Assembly (NCBI RefSeq): GCF_020091585.1
Contig: NZ_CP083582.1
Location: 2,604,001 to 2,668,000 of the forward strand
From: Kovacikia minuta CCNUW1
GTDB taxonomy: Bacteria; Cyanobacteriota; Cyanobacteriia; Leptolyngbyales; Leptolyngbyaceae
DNA: 64,000 nt
Direction: 5' to 3'
Shown: in pieces, positions 20,242 to 30,349 of the stretch
Layout of the letters: the number at the start of each line of letters is the position of its first letter
How positions within the stretch are numbered: the stretch's first letter is position 1
Position numbers and translations under genes: made by a program
Notes under the pieces: model-generated
The model's input: only the letters and a program-made list of their open reading frames with translations
Database searches by the model: none
What the model was told of the DNA's origin: nothing

Positions 20242-20495
20242 TAGATAAAATTTCTGCAAGTAACCTACTATAACAACCCAGTTGGAGCAGATTGACGAGA
20301 AATTTTTTGGCCAGTGCAAGGTCACAGCTTAATTTTGGGGTCGTCACCTTTTGAAAGCCCTATAAAATAAGGTCTTTAGAGATCGCCAACCCTAATTTTT
20401 AGTTTTGACGCAGCACTAGGTTGCAAAAGTTGCTGACAACCACTCAACCAGAATGTTAGTTGTTGGTTACGGGGTTGTTAGTAATTAAGACCTGA

Positions 20496-20530
20496 CACCT
20501 ACCACCTACCACCTACCACCTACCACCTAC
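20496..20530. repeat. five tandem CACCTAC heptamers
   Basis: Perfect array that ends at the stop codon of hflX, so the terminal hflX codons overlap it. The same unit recurs near 35845-35867. The rest of the 20242-20526 spacer has no gene. Confidence 0.9.
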
Positions 20531-22071
20531 GAACTCATCGCATAGTGAACCAACTGCCCTAGCTTGCCGCGCAGGGTTTCCAGACCAAGACGATCGCTGG
20601 CAGAAATGAAGATTGCCTGGGGGTATTCCTCCTGGGCAAGGCTCAAGCGATCGCCATCGACCTGATCGATTTTGTTGAAACACAGCAGAATTGGTCCAGG
20701 AGCGATCGGCATTTGCGCCAGAATGGTCATCACCGATTGAATCTGGCTCTGCCATGCCGGATGGGATAAATCCACCACATGCAACAGCGCCTCTGCCTCG
20801 GTCACTTCCTCCAGCGTGGCACGGAATGCGTCCATTAGCGATGGTGGCAACTCATGGATAAACCCAACGGTATCTGTGAGCAGAATCGGCATGGGTTCCT
20901 GGGTTTCGGCATGGGGAACGACCAGGCGACGGGTCGTCGGGTCTAGGGTTGCAAATAATTGGTCGGCGGTGTAAACCTCAGCGTTGGTTAGCACATTCAG
21001 CAGGGTAGACTTGCCCGCGTTGGTATAGCCTACCACCGCCACCGATGGCACTTCCCGATGCTGGCGTCGCTGGCGCAAGCGGGTTCGATGCGCCTGGAGT
21101 TGATTCACTTCCTGTTGCAAGCGCGAAATCCGGCGTTGAATCGATCGGCGTTCGGTTTCCAGCTTCGTTTCACCCGGTCCTCTTGTACCGATGCCGCCGC
21201 CCAGTCGAGACATTGCCTGCCCCCTTCCCGTCAGACGAGGCAGCATATACTCCAGTTGCGCCAGTTCCACCTGAAGTTTCCCGGCTCCCGATCGAGCCCG
21301 TTGGGCAAAGATGTCCAGGATTAATTCGGTGCGATCCACAACCCGCACCCCAATTTGGGTTTCCAAATTCCGCACCTGGGCGGGTGATAGATCCCGGTCG
21401 AATACCACCAGGCTTGCCCCAATATTTTGGGCAGTCAACGCAATTTCCTGCACCTTCCCCTCCCCCACAACCGTCTGAGGATGGGGCCGAGAACGCTTCT
21501 GTTTCAACGTTTGCAGCACCTCTCCCCCCGCCGTTTGCACCAGTCGTGCCAGTTCGGCTAAGCCATCCTGGAACTGTTGGGCAGGTTCCCGATCGGTCAT
21601 CAAGCCGACAATCAAAACCTGGTCGTGATCCCGATCGACTTGACGGGCGATGTATTCCCGCCGGAACTCTTCCTCCAATCCTTCCACCAACCGCAAAAAG
21701 TCCTGGTTCGTCAAAACATCCAGGCTCAATGGTGGAGAAACCGTCCAGGCAGTCTCAGGATGGGGAATCAGATGGGCCAGGTAGGTTTCTTTGACATATC
21801 CAGTTGCCCCCCCACCCCGGCGCTCAAACCCACCCCCTGTGAGCGTCAGGGCTATGAGGGCATCCAATCGCTGGATCGCCATCGCAGTCAAAATCGAGTC
21901 GCTGGGCGGCTCTAGCTTGAGTTGGGTAGAAATACAGCGGATACCACAGAGCCGTTCTGCCCCATAGCGGGGTAGCTCCAAAGGTGGAATCTGGGTCTGA
22001 CGCGGTGTACCCACCCCAACCCGGATCACCTGCCCCCGCCGATTAACATAGGCAGAAACGGGTTGGTTCAA
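20527..22071 (-). CDS. hflX: GTPase HflX
   Basis: Ribosome-associated GTPase, 514 aa from the first standard start. The HflX N-terminal domain includes HPQTVVGEGKVQEIA and VFDRDLSPAQ. The conserved glycine-rich linker GGGIGTRGPGETKLE follows, then a G domain with VVGYTNAGKSTLL (G1), DTVGFIHELP (G3) and FNKID (G4). The start shown is TTG 22071. Coding homology continues in frame for another 47 codons upstream (VYGNLQGLK near 22200, DRLTTPEFAQR), where cyanobacterial HflX normally begins, but no ATG, GTG or TTG is found there. The family start codon position reads ATC at 22212-22210. The true start is thus unresolved. Confidence 0.93.
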   Translation of the reverse strand: MNQPVSAYVNRRGQVIRVGVGTPRQTQIPPLELPRYGAERLCGIRCISTQLKLEPPSDSILTAMAIQRLDALIALTLTGGGFERRGGGATGYVKETYLAHLIPHPETAWTVSPPLSLDVLTNQDFLRLVEGLEEEFRREYIARQVDRDHDQVLIVGLMTDREPAQQFQDGLAELARLVQTAGGEVLQTLKQKRSRPHPQTVVGEGKVQEIALTAQNIGASLVVFDRDLSPAQVRNLETQIGVRVVDRTELILDIFAQRARSGAGKLQVELAQLEYMLPRLTGRGQAMSRLGGGIGTRGPGETKLETERRSIQRRISRLQQEVNQLQAHRTRLRQRRQHREVPSVAVVGYTNAGKSTLLNVLTNAEVYTADQLFATLDPTTRRLVVPHAETQEPMPILLTDTVGFIHELPPSLMDAFRATLEEVTEAEALLHVVDLSHPAWQSQIQSVMTILAQMPIAPGPILLCFNKIDQVDGDRLSLAQEEYPQAIFISASDRLGLETLRGKLGQLVHYAMSS

Positions 22072-22444
22072 GTCAGTGCTAATGGCAGCGATCCGTTGGG
22101 CAAATTCTGGCGTGGTGAGGCGATCGCCGGGTAGCCGTTGATGGTAGAGCCGCTGTAATTGCTTAATCTGATTAGTCTTGAGACCCTGAAGATTGCCGTA
22201 AACAGTATCGATAGGTAGAGTTCCCTCAGCGCAACATACGCCTATTTTAAGGGGAGGAACGGGAGGAAGGAGCGGGGAGAAATTATGAATTATGAATGAT
22301 GAATTTTAAGTTTTGAGTTTTGAGTTTTGAGTTATTGGTCATTAGGCGTTGGGCGTTGGGCATTAGCACTGATGAGTGGTAACTGGTGACTGACCCCTGC
22401 CCCCTAGCCCCTTCTGCCCTCTGCCCTCTGCCCTCTGCCTTCTC

Positions 22445-22648
22445 CTAATCCACCAACTTAAGCCGTCCCGTCTGGATGTAGTCGAAAACGCGATTGATTT
22501 GGATGCGGTCTTCATCGGACATTCGATGTTCGGCAAGAAGGGTAGAGGTCAAATTCAGATGCTCCTGACGGGTCATTTGACCGGACTGAATAATCCCATC
22601 AACGAGTTGCTTGATGACTGGATTCGATTTACCCTGAACGCTCCGCAT
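22445..22648 (-). CDS. small conserved cyanobacterial protein, 67 aa
   Basis: Starts at ATG 22648 and ends in FDYIQTGRLKLVD. It is helical and hydrophilic, with NPVIKQLVDGIIQSGQMTR followed by a DEDRIQINRVFDYI helix. Similar short proteins are widespread in cyanobacteria, but I know no function for them. It stands alone downstream of low-complexity sequence (CCCTCTG runs at 22400-22440). Confidence 0.8.
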   Translation of the reverse strand: MRSVQGKSNPVIKQLVDGIIQSGQMTRQEHLNLTSTLLAEHRMSDEDRIQINRVFDYIQTGRLKLVD

Positions 22649-22800
22649 AATGATTACTACCTGTTATTGAATAATTTTAATGTTTTCTTTATTTCAATAT
22701 TGCCCACCTTTTCTGGAAAACCCGCACGGGTTACGTGATGAGTTGACAAAGGGCATCGAATTACCCATAAAGAATCAATAAAATTGAATTGAACAGCCTG

Positions 22801-22893
22801 ATTGGTATTTCGAGAAACCGGGTTTCTGGTAAGGATATTTAACGAAGCTTAGGCATCTCAGAGAAGAAACCCGGTTTCTGTATCGGCGTTCTA
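22801..22893 (-). repeat. dispersed palindrome-ended repeat, copy 2
   Basis: Reverse complement of the 11319 copy over about 90 bp, with GAGAAACCGGGTTTCTGG at one end, GAAGAAACCCGGTTTCTG at the other and the same core AAGGATATT. It ends 22 bp before the start of the glyoxalase II gene, so it may sit in that gene's leader and could fold in its mRNA. Confidence 0.85.
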
Positions 22894-22914
22894 AAAGGGG
22901 AAGCAGGAGAGAAA

Positions 22915-23640
22915 ATGGAGATTTATCGGTTACCAGCACGTTCGACAAATTACATCTTCCTGTTGCATGATCCGCAGCAAAAGGTGGCGGCAGTGGTTGA
23001 CCCGGCTGATGCAGAACCTGTATTGAACTGTTTAGAAAAGCTGGGGGCAAGGCTGGTTGCTATCTTCAACACGCATCACCACAACGATCATGTGGGGGCA
23101 AACCTCCACTTGCTTCAGCAGTTTCCAGAGGTGGTGGTTTATGGAGGAGCCGAGGATCGGGGCAGAATTCCAGGACAACAGGTGTTTTTGCGGGAGGGCG
23201 ATCGGGTTTCCTTTGCTGGGCGATCGGGCGATGTGTTGTTTGTTCCTGGGCATACACGCGGGCATATTGCCTATTACTTTCCTCCCATCCATGCTGATGA
23301 AATGGGCGAGTTGTTTTGTGGCGATACCCTGTTTGCTGGAGGATGTGGCAGGTTGTTTGAGGGGACACCGACCCAGATGGTAAATTCGCTCAGCAAACTA
23401 CGGGAACTGCCTGATGATACGCATGTCTGGTGTGCCCACGAGTACACATTGAATAATTTGGAGTTTGCCCTGACCGTAGACAGGAGCAATTTAGCCTTGC
23501 AGGAACGTCTGACGGAGGTAAAGGCAACCCGTCAGCGATCGGAGGCAACCATCCCTTCGACGATCGCGATCGAGAAGCAAACAAACCCATTCCTACGGTG
23601 GGATATTCCCGCTCGTGCAAACCGCTGTAAAAACAAATAA
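22915..23640 (+). CDS. gloB: hydroxyacylglutathione hydrolase (glyoxalase II)
   Basis: Hydrolyses S-lactoylglutathione to lactate and glutathione, the second step of methylglyoxal detoxification. The metallo-beta-lactamase motif is [10 protein letters not shown], with the second histidine site in [11 protein letters not shown], the bridging aspartate in [17 protein letters not shown], and the C-terminal histidine in [10 protein letters not shown]. It ends with NPFLRWD as usual. The length of 241 aa is slightly short of the family norm but complete. Start ATG 22915 follows AGGAGAG. Confidence 0.92.
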   Translation: MEIYRLPARSTNYIFLLHDPQQKVAAVVDPADAEPVLNCLEKLGARLVAIFNTHHHNDHVGANLHLLQQFPEVVVYGGAEDRGRIPGQQVFLREGDRVSFAGRSGDVLFVPGHTRGHIAYYFPPIHADEMGELFCGDTLFAGGCGRLFEGTPTQMVNSLSKLRELPDDTHVWCAHEYTLNNLEFALTVDRSNLALQERLTEVKATRQRSEATIPSTIAIEKQTNPFLRWDIPARANRCKNK

Positions 23641-23922
23641 CCCAATCCAGACCTTTACTCGCTTACGCGGAATGAAGGATCATTTTTAGGATCTCAATAT
23701 GTGGCATCAAAGAGCTTTCCCACTTTTTCTAAGCTTGCTTCCGCTTCTCTAAGCTGTATGGTTTCCATTGCAATATTCCTGGAATAACCTTTCAGACATT
23801 ATAGGAGAAGGACTATGATTTTCGGTGTTTCTTAGGAGATCTTAGAAGCGAAACCAGAATGAAGAGTAATCCCTGGACTAGAACAATGAAAATCAAATTC
23901 TCCCCTGGCGAGGTATTAGCAA

Positions 23923-24621
23923 ATGGTTTTAACTGCCCAACAACTTGAAGCCTTGATGCCCGATGCGAGTCAGCTTTTGAGTGATGAGCCGGAAATGGAA
24001 AGTTCTCTCCACTATGCCCAGCTTGCGCTTTTGGTTGGTTGTTTAGAATGGTTGTGGCGCGATCGCTTAGATTTTTTTATTGGAGCGAACCTCACCATTT
24101 ACTTCAGTCGGCAACAGCTACGGAATAAAGACTTCCGGGGCCCCGATTTCTTTCTCGTCAAGCAAACGGAAAAACGCCCCCGTAATGCCTGGGTTGTTTG
24201 GGAGGAAGATGGCAGATATCCCGATTTGATTATCGAATTACTTTCTACTTCAACGGCCAGTACCGATCGGACGCTCAAAAAAACGCTCTATCAGAACCGC
24301 TTTCGCACTCCAGAATATTTTTGGTTTTCGCCAGACAGTTTGGAGTTTGAGGGTTTTCGGCTCGTCGGGCATGAGTACGAAGCGATCGCTCCAAATAACG
24401 AGGGATGGCGTTGGAGCCAGGAATTGAACTTGTACTTGGGAGTTGAAAACAGACAACTGCGTTACTTGACGGCTGAAGGGGCAATGATACCGACGCCAGA
24501 AGAAGCAGCAAAACAGGCGCAACTTCAGTTAGCGCAGGAACGGCAAGAGAAAATGGACGCCCAACAACGGGCTGAAGCCTTGGCTGAACGGCTGAGATCC
24601 CTGGGCGTTGATCCAAACTAA
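23923..24621 (+). CDS. Uma2 family endonuclease-like protein
   Basis: 232-aa member of the Uma2 (DUF820) family, which has a PD-(D/E)XK nuclease-like fold and is hugely expanded in cyanobacteria. The core is GPDFFLV, YPDLIIELLS and FRTPEYFWFSPDSLEFEGFRL. The C-terminal 40 residues form a charged coiled coil (QERQEKMDAQQRAEALAERL), typical of one subgroup. Substrate and role are unknown. It is monocistronic; the 280-bp spacer before it shows nothing recognisable. Confidence 0.9.
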   Translation: MVLTAQQLEALMPDASQLLSDEPEMESSLHYAQLALLVGCLEWLWRDRLDFFIGANLTIYFSRQQLRNKDFRGPDFFLVKQTEKRPRNAWVVWEEDGRYPDLIIELLSTSTASTDRTLKKTLYQNRFRTPEYFWFSPDSLEFEGFRLVGHEYEAIAPNNEGWRWSQELNLYLGVENRQLRYLTAEGAMIPTPEEAAKQAQLQLAQERQEKMDAQQRAEALAERLRSLGVDPN

Positions 24622-24669
24622 GAAATTGTTGAATTGAGGGACGGGGAGCAGACCCCAGGCACAAGCTTT

Positions 24670-25248
24670 CTACTCTATTGAGGATTCAGAAGCAGTCGCA
24701 TCTTTTAACGAAGCGGGTAGAGTTGGGGTTGAAGCTGGGTTCAGATTGTTGCCGTAAAGATCGGGTTTACCCCCTTTAACCTGGTGCATCAAACTTGCCA
24801 TTTCCAGCGCACTCATGGCATAGTTCCAGCCCAGATTGTTTTTAATTCCTGCCCGTTCCAGGGCTTGCTGCATGGTGTCCGTTGTCACAATCCCAAATAT
24901 GACCGGGACGCCCGTCTGAAAGCCAGCCGCTGCAATACCTTTAGATACCTCAGCCGCAACGTAGTCAAAGTGGGGGGTTTGCCCCCGAATTACTGCCCCC
25001 AGGCAGATAATGGCATCATAGCGACCCGTCAGGGCAAGCTGACGGGCAACCAGGGGAACCTCAAAACTGCCAGGCACCCAGGCATAATCGACCTGGGTGC
25101 CTTCAGGGTTAACATCCACACCATGTCGCTTTAAGCAATCCTGACAGCCTTCCAGAAGCTTGCCCGTAACCAGATCATTAAACCGACCAATGACGATCGC
25201 AAACCGAAACTGCTGCGATTGTGTAAATGTTCCTTCAAAAACTGTCAT
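24670..25248 (-). CDS. ribH: 6,7-dimethyl-8-ribityllumazine synthase
   Basis: Penultimate enzyme of riboflavin synthesis, forming icosahedral or pentameric assemblies. Diagnostic motifs are [31 protein letters not shown] (catalytic histidine in TPHFDY) and [17 protein letters not shown]. The final 30 residues ([12 protein letters not shown] onward) are a variable tail. It lies downstream of psbZ on the same strand, a pairing often seen in cyanobacteria, though here a repeat-filled 460-bp spacer separates them. Confidence 0.96.
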   Translation of the reverse strand: MTVFEGTFTQSQQFRFAIVIGRFNDLVTGKLLEGCQDCLKRHGVDVNPEGTQVDYAWVPGSFEVPLVARQLALTGRYDAIICLGAVIRGQTPHFDYVAAEVSKGIAAAGFQTGVPVIFGIVTTDTMQQALERAGIKNNLGWNYAMSALEMASLMHQVKGGKPDLYGNNLNPASTPTLPASLKDATASESSIE

Positions 25249-25328
25249 TACTGCTACTGATAAATTCTTCTTTGTAGGTTGGCTTGAGGTACGAAACCCA
25301 ACACCCGCCTGGATTAATCCATCCTATG

Positions 25329-25520
25329 TTTGATTCTAAGTCAGCGATCGATGATCGGCATGGGTTACGCTGTCGCTAACCCATCCTACGTTTGATTGTG
25401 AGTCAGCGATCGATGATCGGCATGGGTTACGCTGTCGCTAACCCATCCTACGTTTGATTGTGAGTCAGCGATCGATGATCGGCATGGGTTACGCTGTCGC
25501 TAACCCATCCTACGTTTGAT
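25329..25520. repeat. three tandem 62-bp units between ribH and psbZ
   Basis: Units at 25329-25390, 25391-25452 and 25453-25514 are nearly identical; the first differs by two bases, and a fourth truncates after TTTGAT. Each contains AGCGATCGATGATCGG and a hairpin-capable TGGGTTACG...CTAACCCA. A diverged relative (AACCCAACACC, ATCCATCCTATG) precedes the array at 25290-25328. There is no coding potential. The 25249-25710 spacer holds nothing else. Confidence 0.92.
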
Positions 25521-25710
25521 TATGGGTAGCAATTAGCAATCAGCGACTAGCTTTTTGGTGATGTCTAATCGCTGACTGCTGACTGCTACAAAATAGGACG
25601 GTATTTTTAACCACTGGCAGTTGTAGGCTGAAGCCTGGATAACCTTTTATCTTCTGCACTCCGTACTCCGAACTGCTGAGCGACGGTTACCAGACCTGCT
25701 CCCCCACCTA

Positions 25711-25899
25711 CTAAGCAACCAGATAGTTCAAAACACCCAACACAAGCACGAGCCCAGTCCAAACTCCAGAACCTAAGAGAATGATTCTTTTGGACTGATC
25801 CCAATTTTGAGGAGATGCCATCGCAACAGGGACGCCCACAATCATCAAAAACGATAGTGTTACGAATGCAGCCAGGACCAATTGGAATAGGATTGTCAT
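25711..25899 (-). CDS. psbZ: photosystem II reaction center protein PsbZ
   Basis: 62-aa thylakoid membrane subunit of photosystem II (Ycf9) that stabilises the PSII-antenna interface. Two membrane helices are evident: [20 protein letters not shown] and the C-terminal [18 protein letters not shown]. The conserved lumenal loop [10 protein letters not shown] lies between them. The start is ATG 25899 ([10 protein letters not shown]); an ORF running upstream to 25935 adds twelve non-family residues. Confidence 0.95.
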   Translation of the reverse strand: MTILFQLVLAAFVTLSFLMIVGVPVAMASPQNWDQSKRIILLGSGVWTGLVLVLGVLNYLVA

Positions 25900-27470
25900 A
25901 ATTCTGCTTCTCCAATACGGCAATAGACTAGACAAGTAGGGTTATTTATTCAGGTGAGGTTATAGCAGGTGGTCGGTGATAGGCGTCAGATGTTCAGAAA
26001 CTAAATTTTTTACTGTTAACTGGTTCCTTGTTGACTGTTGCCTTAGCCATGATGGCTATCGCTATAATCAACCCCTGAGTAGTACGTTATCAGGAAATGA
26101 CCCTTCTTAAGGGAGATTTTGAATTTTAGATTTAGGATTTTAATGGATCTCATTCTTTGTCACACCACCGCAGATTTCGATACGTTGGGCGCAGCAGTGG
26201 GGTTGACGCGATTGCACCCAGGGGCGCGGATTGTATTGTCAGGTGGGGCGCACCCAGCCGTGCGGGATTTTTTGGCGTTGCATCGGGATGAGTATGCGTT
26301 AATTGAGCGACGATCGGTGAACCCGGAGCAAATCCGATCGCTCCTGGTGGTCGATACGCAACGCCGCGATCGCCTGGGGAAGGTGGCGGAATGGCTGGAT
26401 TTACCGGATGTGGAGATTGCTGTCTACGACCACCATGTGGGGGTTGAATCAGACATCCCGGCAGCCCAGACTCAAATTGAGGCAGTTGGCTCTACGACCA
26501 CACTGGTTGTGGAGCAGCTCCAGGCCAATCAACTGACGCTAACGCCTGTAGAGGCCACAGCGATGGCTTTGGGCATTCATGTCGATACTGGATCGCTGAC
26601 CTTTGACCAGGCAACCGCACGGGATGCCAGGGCGATCGCCTGGTTAATGGAGCAGGGCGCAAGTTTGCGGGCGATCGCAGATTATGTTGACCCCGGACTT
26701 TCTCCGCGCCTGCAACAGCTACTCACAACGGCATTGGAAAATTTGCAAACGGAAGTGGCGCAGGGTCACACTATCGCCTGGGTGCTGCTGAAATTGGATG
26801 ACTTTGTTCCGGGCTTGTCCAGCCTGGCATCTCACCTGCTCGACCTGACGGAAATCGATGCCCTGCTGCTGGCGGCCCAGTATTGTCGGGGGGGATCTTG
26901 CTCGTCTGCCTCCGAAGCAGGGGAGGAGAATACACTGACAGTAATTGGGCGATCGCAGATTGAAGGCACCGACCTGAATCAATTATTCAAACCTTTGGGG
27001 GGGGGTGGGCATCCCCGTGCCGCTTCGGTGAATCTGCACCAGGTCAACCCTGAGGAAATCCTGGCTCAACTGGTTAACCAGTTTGAGGCACAAATTCCTC
27101 GCCCCCCCAGTGCCCGCGATTTGATGTCTTCCCCGGTGCGCACGATTCGCCCTGAGACCACGATCGATGAAGCCCAACGAATCCTGTTGCGCTACGGTCA
27201 CTCTGGCTTGTCAGTGGTAGACGCGGAGGGACAACTGGTAGGTGTGATCTCACGACGGGATCTGGATATCGCCCTGCACCACGGCTTCAGCCATGCGCCT
27301 GTAAAAGGCTACATGACCCCAAATCTGAAAACCATTTGCCCAGAAACGTCCCTTCCAGAAATCGAATCGCTGATGGTGACCTATGATGTCGGTCGCCTGC
27401 CTGTCCTCGACCAAGGGCAACTGGTGGGCATTGTGACCCGCACGGACGTGCTGCGACAGATTCATCAGAA

Positions 27471-27558
27471 GGGAGTGGGGAGTGGGGAGTGGGGAGTGGG
27501 GAGTGGGGAGTCAGGCAGCAGGATTCAACCTTCAACCTTCAACCTTCAACCTTCAACA
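27471..27558. repeat. intragenic heptamer tracts (GTGGGGA and TTCAACC)
   Basis: About five GTGGGGA units are followed by almost five TTCAACC units, both heptamers, inside the nucleotidyltransferase gene. They encode a Gly/Ser/Glu and Gln/Pro/Ser/Thr linker exactly at the border between the second CBS domain and the transferase domain, and the frame is kept. Confidence 0.9.
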
Positions 27559-28586
27559 TTTCCCCACGCCTCACTCCTGGAAAGGTTGCGGCAAGCGCTG
27601 AAACCTGAACTTTGGCAACTCCTGACCGTTGCTGCCGAGCAGGCGGAAGAACGGGGCTGGCACCTCTATCTGGTGGGGGGCGCGGTGCGGGATCTGTTGC
27701 TGGCAATGGCGGGGGCGGAGACTGGGAAGGGTGGGGGATTATTAATTGACGATATCGATCTGGTCGTGGATGGGTTTCACCGGGCAGCGGATGCGGGGGC
27801 AGGGGTGGAGTTGGCTCGATCGCTCCAGACCCTTTACCCCCAAGCCCGTCTGGAGGTGCATGGAAAATTCCAGACGGCTGCCCTGCTGTGGCACAACGAT
27901 CCGGTGCTGGACTCGCTTTGGATCGATATTGCCACTGCCCGCACGGAATTTTACCCCTATCCCGCTGCTAACCCGGAGGTGGAAGCCAGTTCCATCCGTC
28001 AGGATCTTTATCGGCGGGACTTTACGATTAACGCCCTGGCAATTCGCCTGACCCAGCCCCGTGCTGGAGAAACCCTGGATTTTTTTGGGGGATTGCTCGA
28101 TCTCCAGGCAAAACAAATTCGGGTTCTGCATGCCAATAGCTTTATCGAAGACCCTACCCGGATTTATCGCGCCGTGCGATTTGCGGTGCGGTTGGGGTTT
28201 CAGATTGATGCCCAGACCGAAGGGTACATTCGGCATGCGATCGCCAGTGGCATCTACACCCAGATTCAATCCCGCCAGGATGCCAAATCCCGAATGGCTG
28301 CACCTGCCCTCCAAACCCGCCTCAAATTCGAACTGAAGTACATCCTCCAGACTCCCTACTGGAAAGCGGCACTGCACCAATTGGCAGACCTGGAAGCGCT
28401 TCAGTGTATTCATCCAACCCTGGAAATGAACGCGGATCTGTGGCGACAGTTGCGATTAGCGGAACGGTGGTTGAAGGGGGTGGAAAGAAGGCAGAAGGCA
28501 GAGGGCAGAGGGCAGAAGGCAGGAGGTGGGGGAGAGAGGGGAGGGGTGGAACAATTCAAAATTCAAAATTCAAAATTCCCCCTCAC

Positions 28587-28665
28587 CCCCTCATCCCCTC
28601 ATCCCCTCATCCCCTCATCCCCTCATCCCCTCATCCCTCATCCCCTCATCCCCTCATCCCCTCAC
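28587..28665. repeat. intragenic octamer tract (CCCCTCAT), ten units, one short
   Basis: Nine octamers and one heptamer (28635-28641, CCCTCAT). Eight is not a multiple of three, so unit number or a lost base changes the reading frame of the host gene. The tract is translated as SPHPLIPS-type repeats. It is preceded by AAGGCAGAGGGCAG and TTCAAAA repeats from 28484, so about 190 bp of foreign-looking sequence sits between the transferase core and its C-terminal RNA-binding part. Confidence 0.92.
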
Positions 28666-29163
28666 CCCTTCCTCCCTGGCTCCTTTTGTTGGAAGTGCTG
28701 CTCGCCCAGCTTGCGCCGGAGTATCGGGGGGTAGTGGCGGACAATCTTCAGCTTGCGCATGACAGTATTGCACGCATGCAGCAGTTGGAAGCGGCTGAAA
28801 CGGAGGTGACGCAGACATTGCCGGGATGTCAGCGGCCGGGGGAGGTGGTGCGGTTGTTGAAGCCGTTTGATTCTGTTCTGCTGGTGTTGATTGCGATCCG
28901 CAGCGATCGTCCCCTACGGAAAACCATCTGGCAGTATCTCACCCGCTGGTCTCTGGTCAAACCACTGCTGGATGGTAATGATCTAAAAGCATTGGGCTAC
29001 AAGCCAGGGGCCCATTTCAAACCAATCCTGGAAGCGCTTTCTGCTGCCACCCTGGATGGCACGATTCAAACCCGCACGGAGGCAGAGATATTTCTGGCAG
29101 AACACTTCCCCCAATGAGATGATGGGTCAAAATTATTTCACAGCAATCCCCAACGATTTGGCT

Positions 29164-30294
29164 ATGGCAACTCAAGCCGACATTGACCGCTATTTGGAAA
29201 ATTGGCAGGACGAAATTGATAGTGCTTTTCTGTATCGGGCACTGGCAAAGGTTGAGCGCCAACCTGCTCTGGCGGAGGTCTATCGGAAGCTGGCAGCAAC
29301 GGAGGAAACCCACGCGCAGTTCTGGCAGGAAAAGGTGTTGAGTGCGGGGCGATCGCTTCCCAAACAGCGGATTGGTTGGCGGACTCGCATGTTGGCGCAG
29401 TTTGCCATCTGGTTTGGACCCCAGTTTGTGTTGCCCACCATCAACGCGATGGAACAGGTGGATAGCCACAGCTACGACATGCAGCCCGATACCCACGACA
29501 CGCCAATGCCGATGCAGGAACGATCGCATGCGCGGCTGCTGGAAGCGATTGCCAGTCCATCGGGAAGGGGAATGGAGGGTGGCACGATCGCCCAAATTGA
29601 GGGACGCCATCGGACGGCGGGCGGCAACACGTTGCGGGCAGCCGTTCTGGGTGCAAATGATGGGCTACTCTCGAACTTGAGTTTAGTCATGGGGGTTGCG
29701 GGTGCAAATTTAACCAGCCAGTCAATTTTGGTGACTGGCATAGCAGGGCTGTTGGCAGGTGCCTGCTCAATGGCACTGGGAGAGTGGATTTCGGTGCAGA
29801 GTTCTCGCGAACTCTACGATCGCCAGATTCGGATTGAACGCCGGGAGGTGGAGGAAGTGCCCGATGAGGAGGAGGAGGAATTGGCGCTGATCTATGAGGC
29901 AAAGGGACTACCCGAAGCACAAGCCCGCACCCTGGCAGCCCGGATCATGACCAACAAAACCAGTGCCCTGGATACGCTGACACGAGAGGAGTTGGGCATC
30001 GACCCGGATGAACTGGGTGGGTCAGCCTGGGCAGCGGCGTTGACTTCGTTCTTTCTGTTTGCGATCGGTGCCATCATCCCCGTGATTCCGTTTATCTTTT
30101 TGACGGGTGCTTTGGCTGTCTATGGCAGTTTGCTGCTGAGCGGACTGGGACTGTTTGCGATTGGGGCAGGCATTACGCTGCTCACCGGACGGAGTTTGCT
30201 TTATTCTGGCTTGCGTCAGGTCATTTTTGGGTTCGCCGCCGCTGCCATTACCTTTGGGCTGGGAAAATTGATCGGGGGCGCGATCGTCGGGTAA
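29164..30294 (+). CDS. ferritin-like/rubrerythrin domain fused to a VIT1/CCC1-type membrane transporter (MbfA-like)
   Basis: The N-terminal part has a di-iron four-helix pattern (DEIDSAFLYRALAKVE, ATEETHAQFW, with E..H pairs). The C-terminal part has VIT1/CCC1 membrane helices (RAAVLGANDGLLSNLSLVMG, ACSMALGEWISVQSS) and several hydrophobic helices to the end. Such fusions export or store iron or manganese; this function is inferred from the family. ATG 29164 (MATQADIDRY) is the likely start, with ATG 29119 and 29122 as alternatives. The gene begins right after the nucleotidyltransferase and may be co-transcribed. Confidence 0.9.
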   Translation: MATQADIDRYLENWQDEIDSAFLYRALAKVERQPALAEVYRKLAATEETHAQFWQEKVLSAGRSLPKQRIGWRTRMLAQFAIWFGPQFVLPTINAMEQVDSHSYDMQPDTHDTPMPMQERSHARLLEAIASPSGRGMEGGTIAQIEGRHRTAGGNTLRAAVLGANDGLLSNLSLVMGVAGANLTSQSILVTGIAGLLAGACSMALGEWISVQSSRELYDRQIRIERREVEEVPDEEEEELALIYEAKGLPEAQARTLAARIMTNKTSALDTLTREELGIDPDELGGSAWAAALTSFFLFAIGAIIPVIPFIFLTGALAVYGSLLLSGLGLFAIGAGITLLTGRSLLYSGLRQVIFGFAAAAITFGLGKLIGGAIVG

Positions 30295-30349
30295 TGATTA
30301 ATCTGCCCTAAATATTGCTTAAATTGGGATTAGTATCAATATCCTGCAC

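Larger units (their letters stand above)
26143..29117 (+). pseudogene. DHH-CBS-CBS tRNA nucleotidyltransferase/poly(A) polymerase, frame broken in an octamer repeat
   Basis: Class II CCA-type nucleotidyltransferase preceded by DHH and CBS domains, an architecture known for A-adding enzymes. Order: DHH phosphoesterase ([29 protein letters not shown]), two CBS domains (from [14 protein letters not shown]), then the transferase ([32 protein letters not shown]). The upstream frame ends at 28734, but [16 protein letters not shown] and the rest of the family C-terminus continue in the next frame to 29117. The break lies in a CCCCTCAT octamer tract where one unit has seven bases; adding that base gives one frame of 991 aa. 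A second repeat tract (27471-27558) is read through in frame between the CBS and transferase domains. The start is ATG 26143. Confidence 0.85.

Noticed and set aside
21045-21794. 249-codon plus-strand ORF inside hflX
   Set aside because: Pro/Ser-rich shadow of the HflX coding strand without family sequence.
25329-25520. Tandem 62-bp units as a CRISPR array
   Set aside because: The units are contiguous and identical throughout, with no unique spacers between short repeats and no Cas genes nearby.
25607-25915. 102-codon minus-strand ORF overlapping psbZ
   Set aside because: It overlaps psbZ in another frame; psbZ has clear family sequence and membrane helices.
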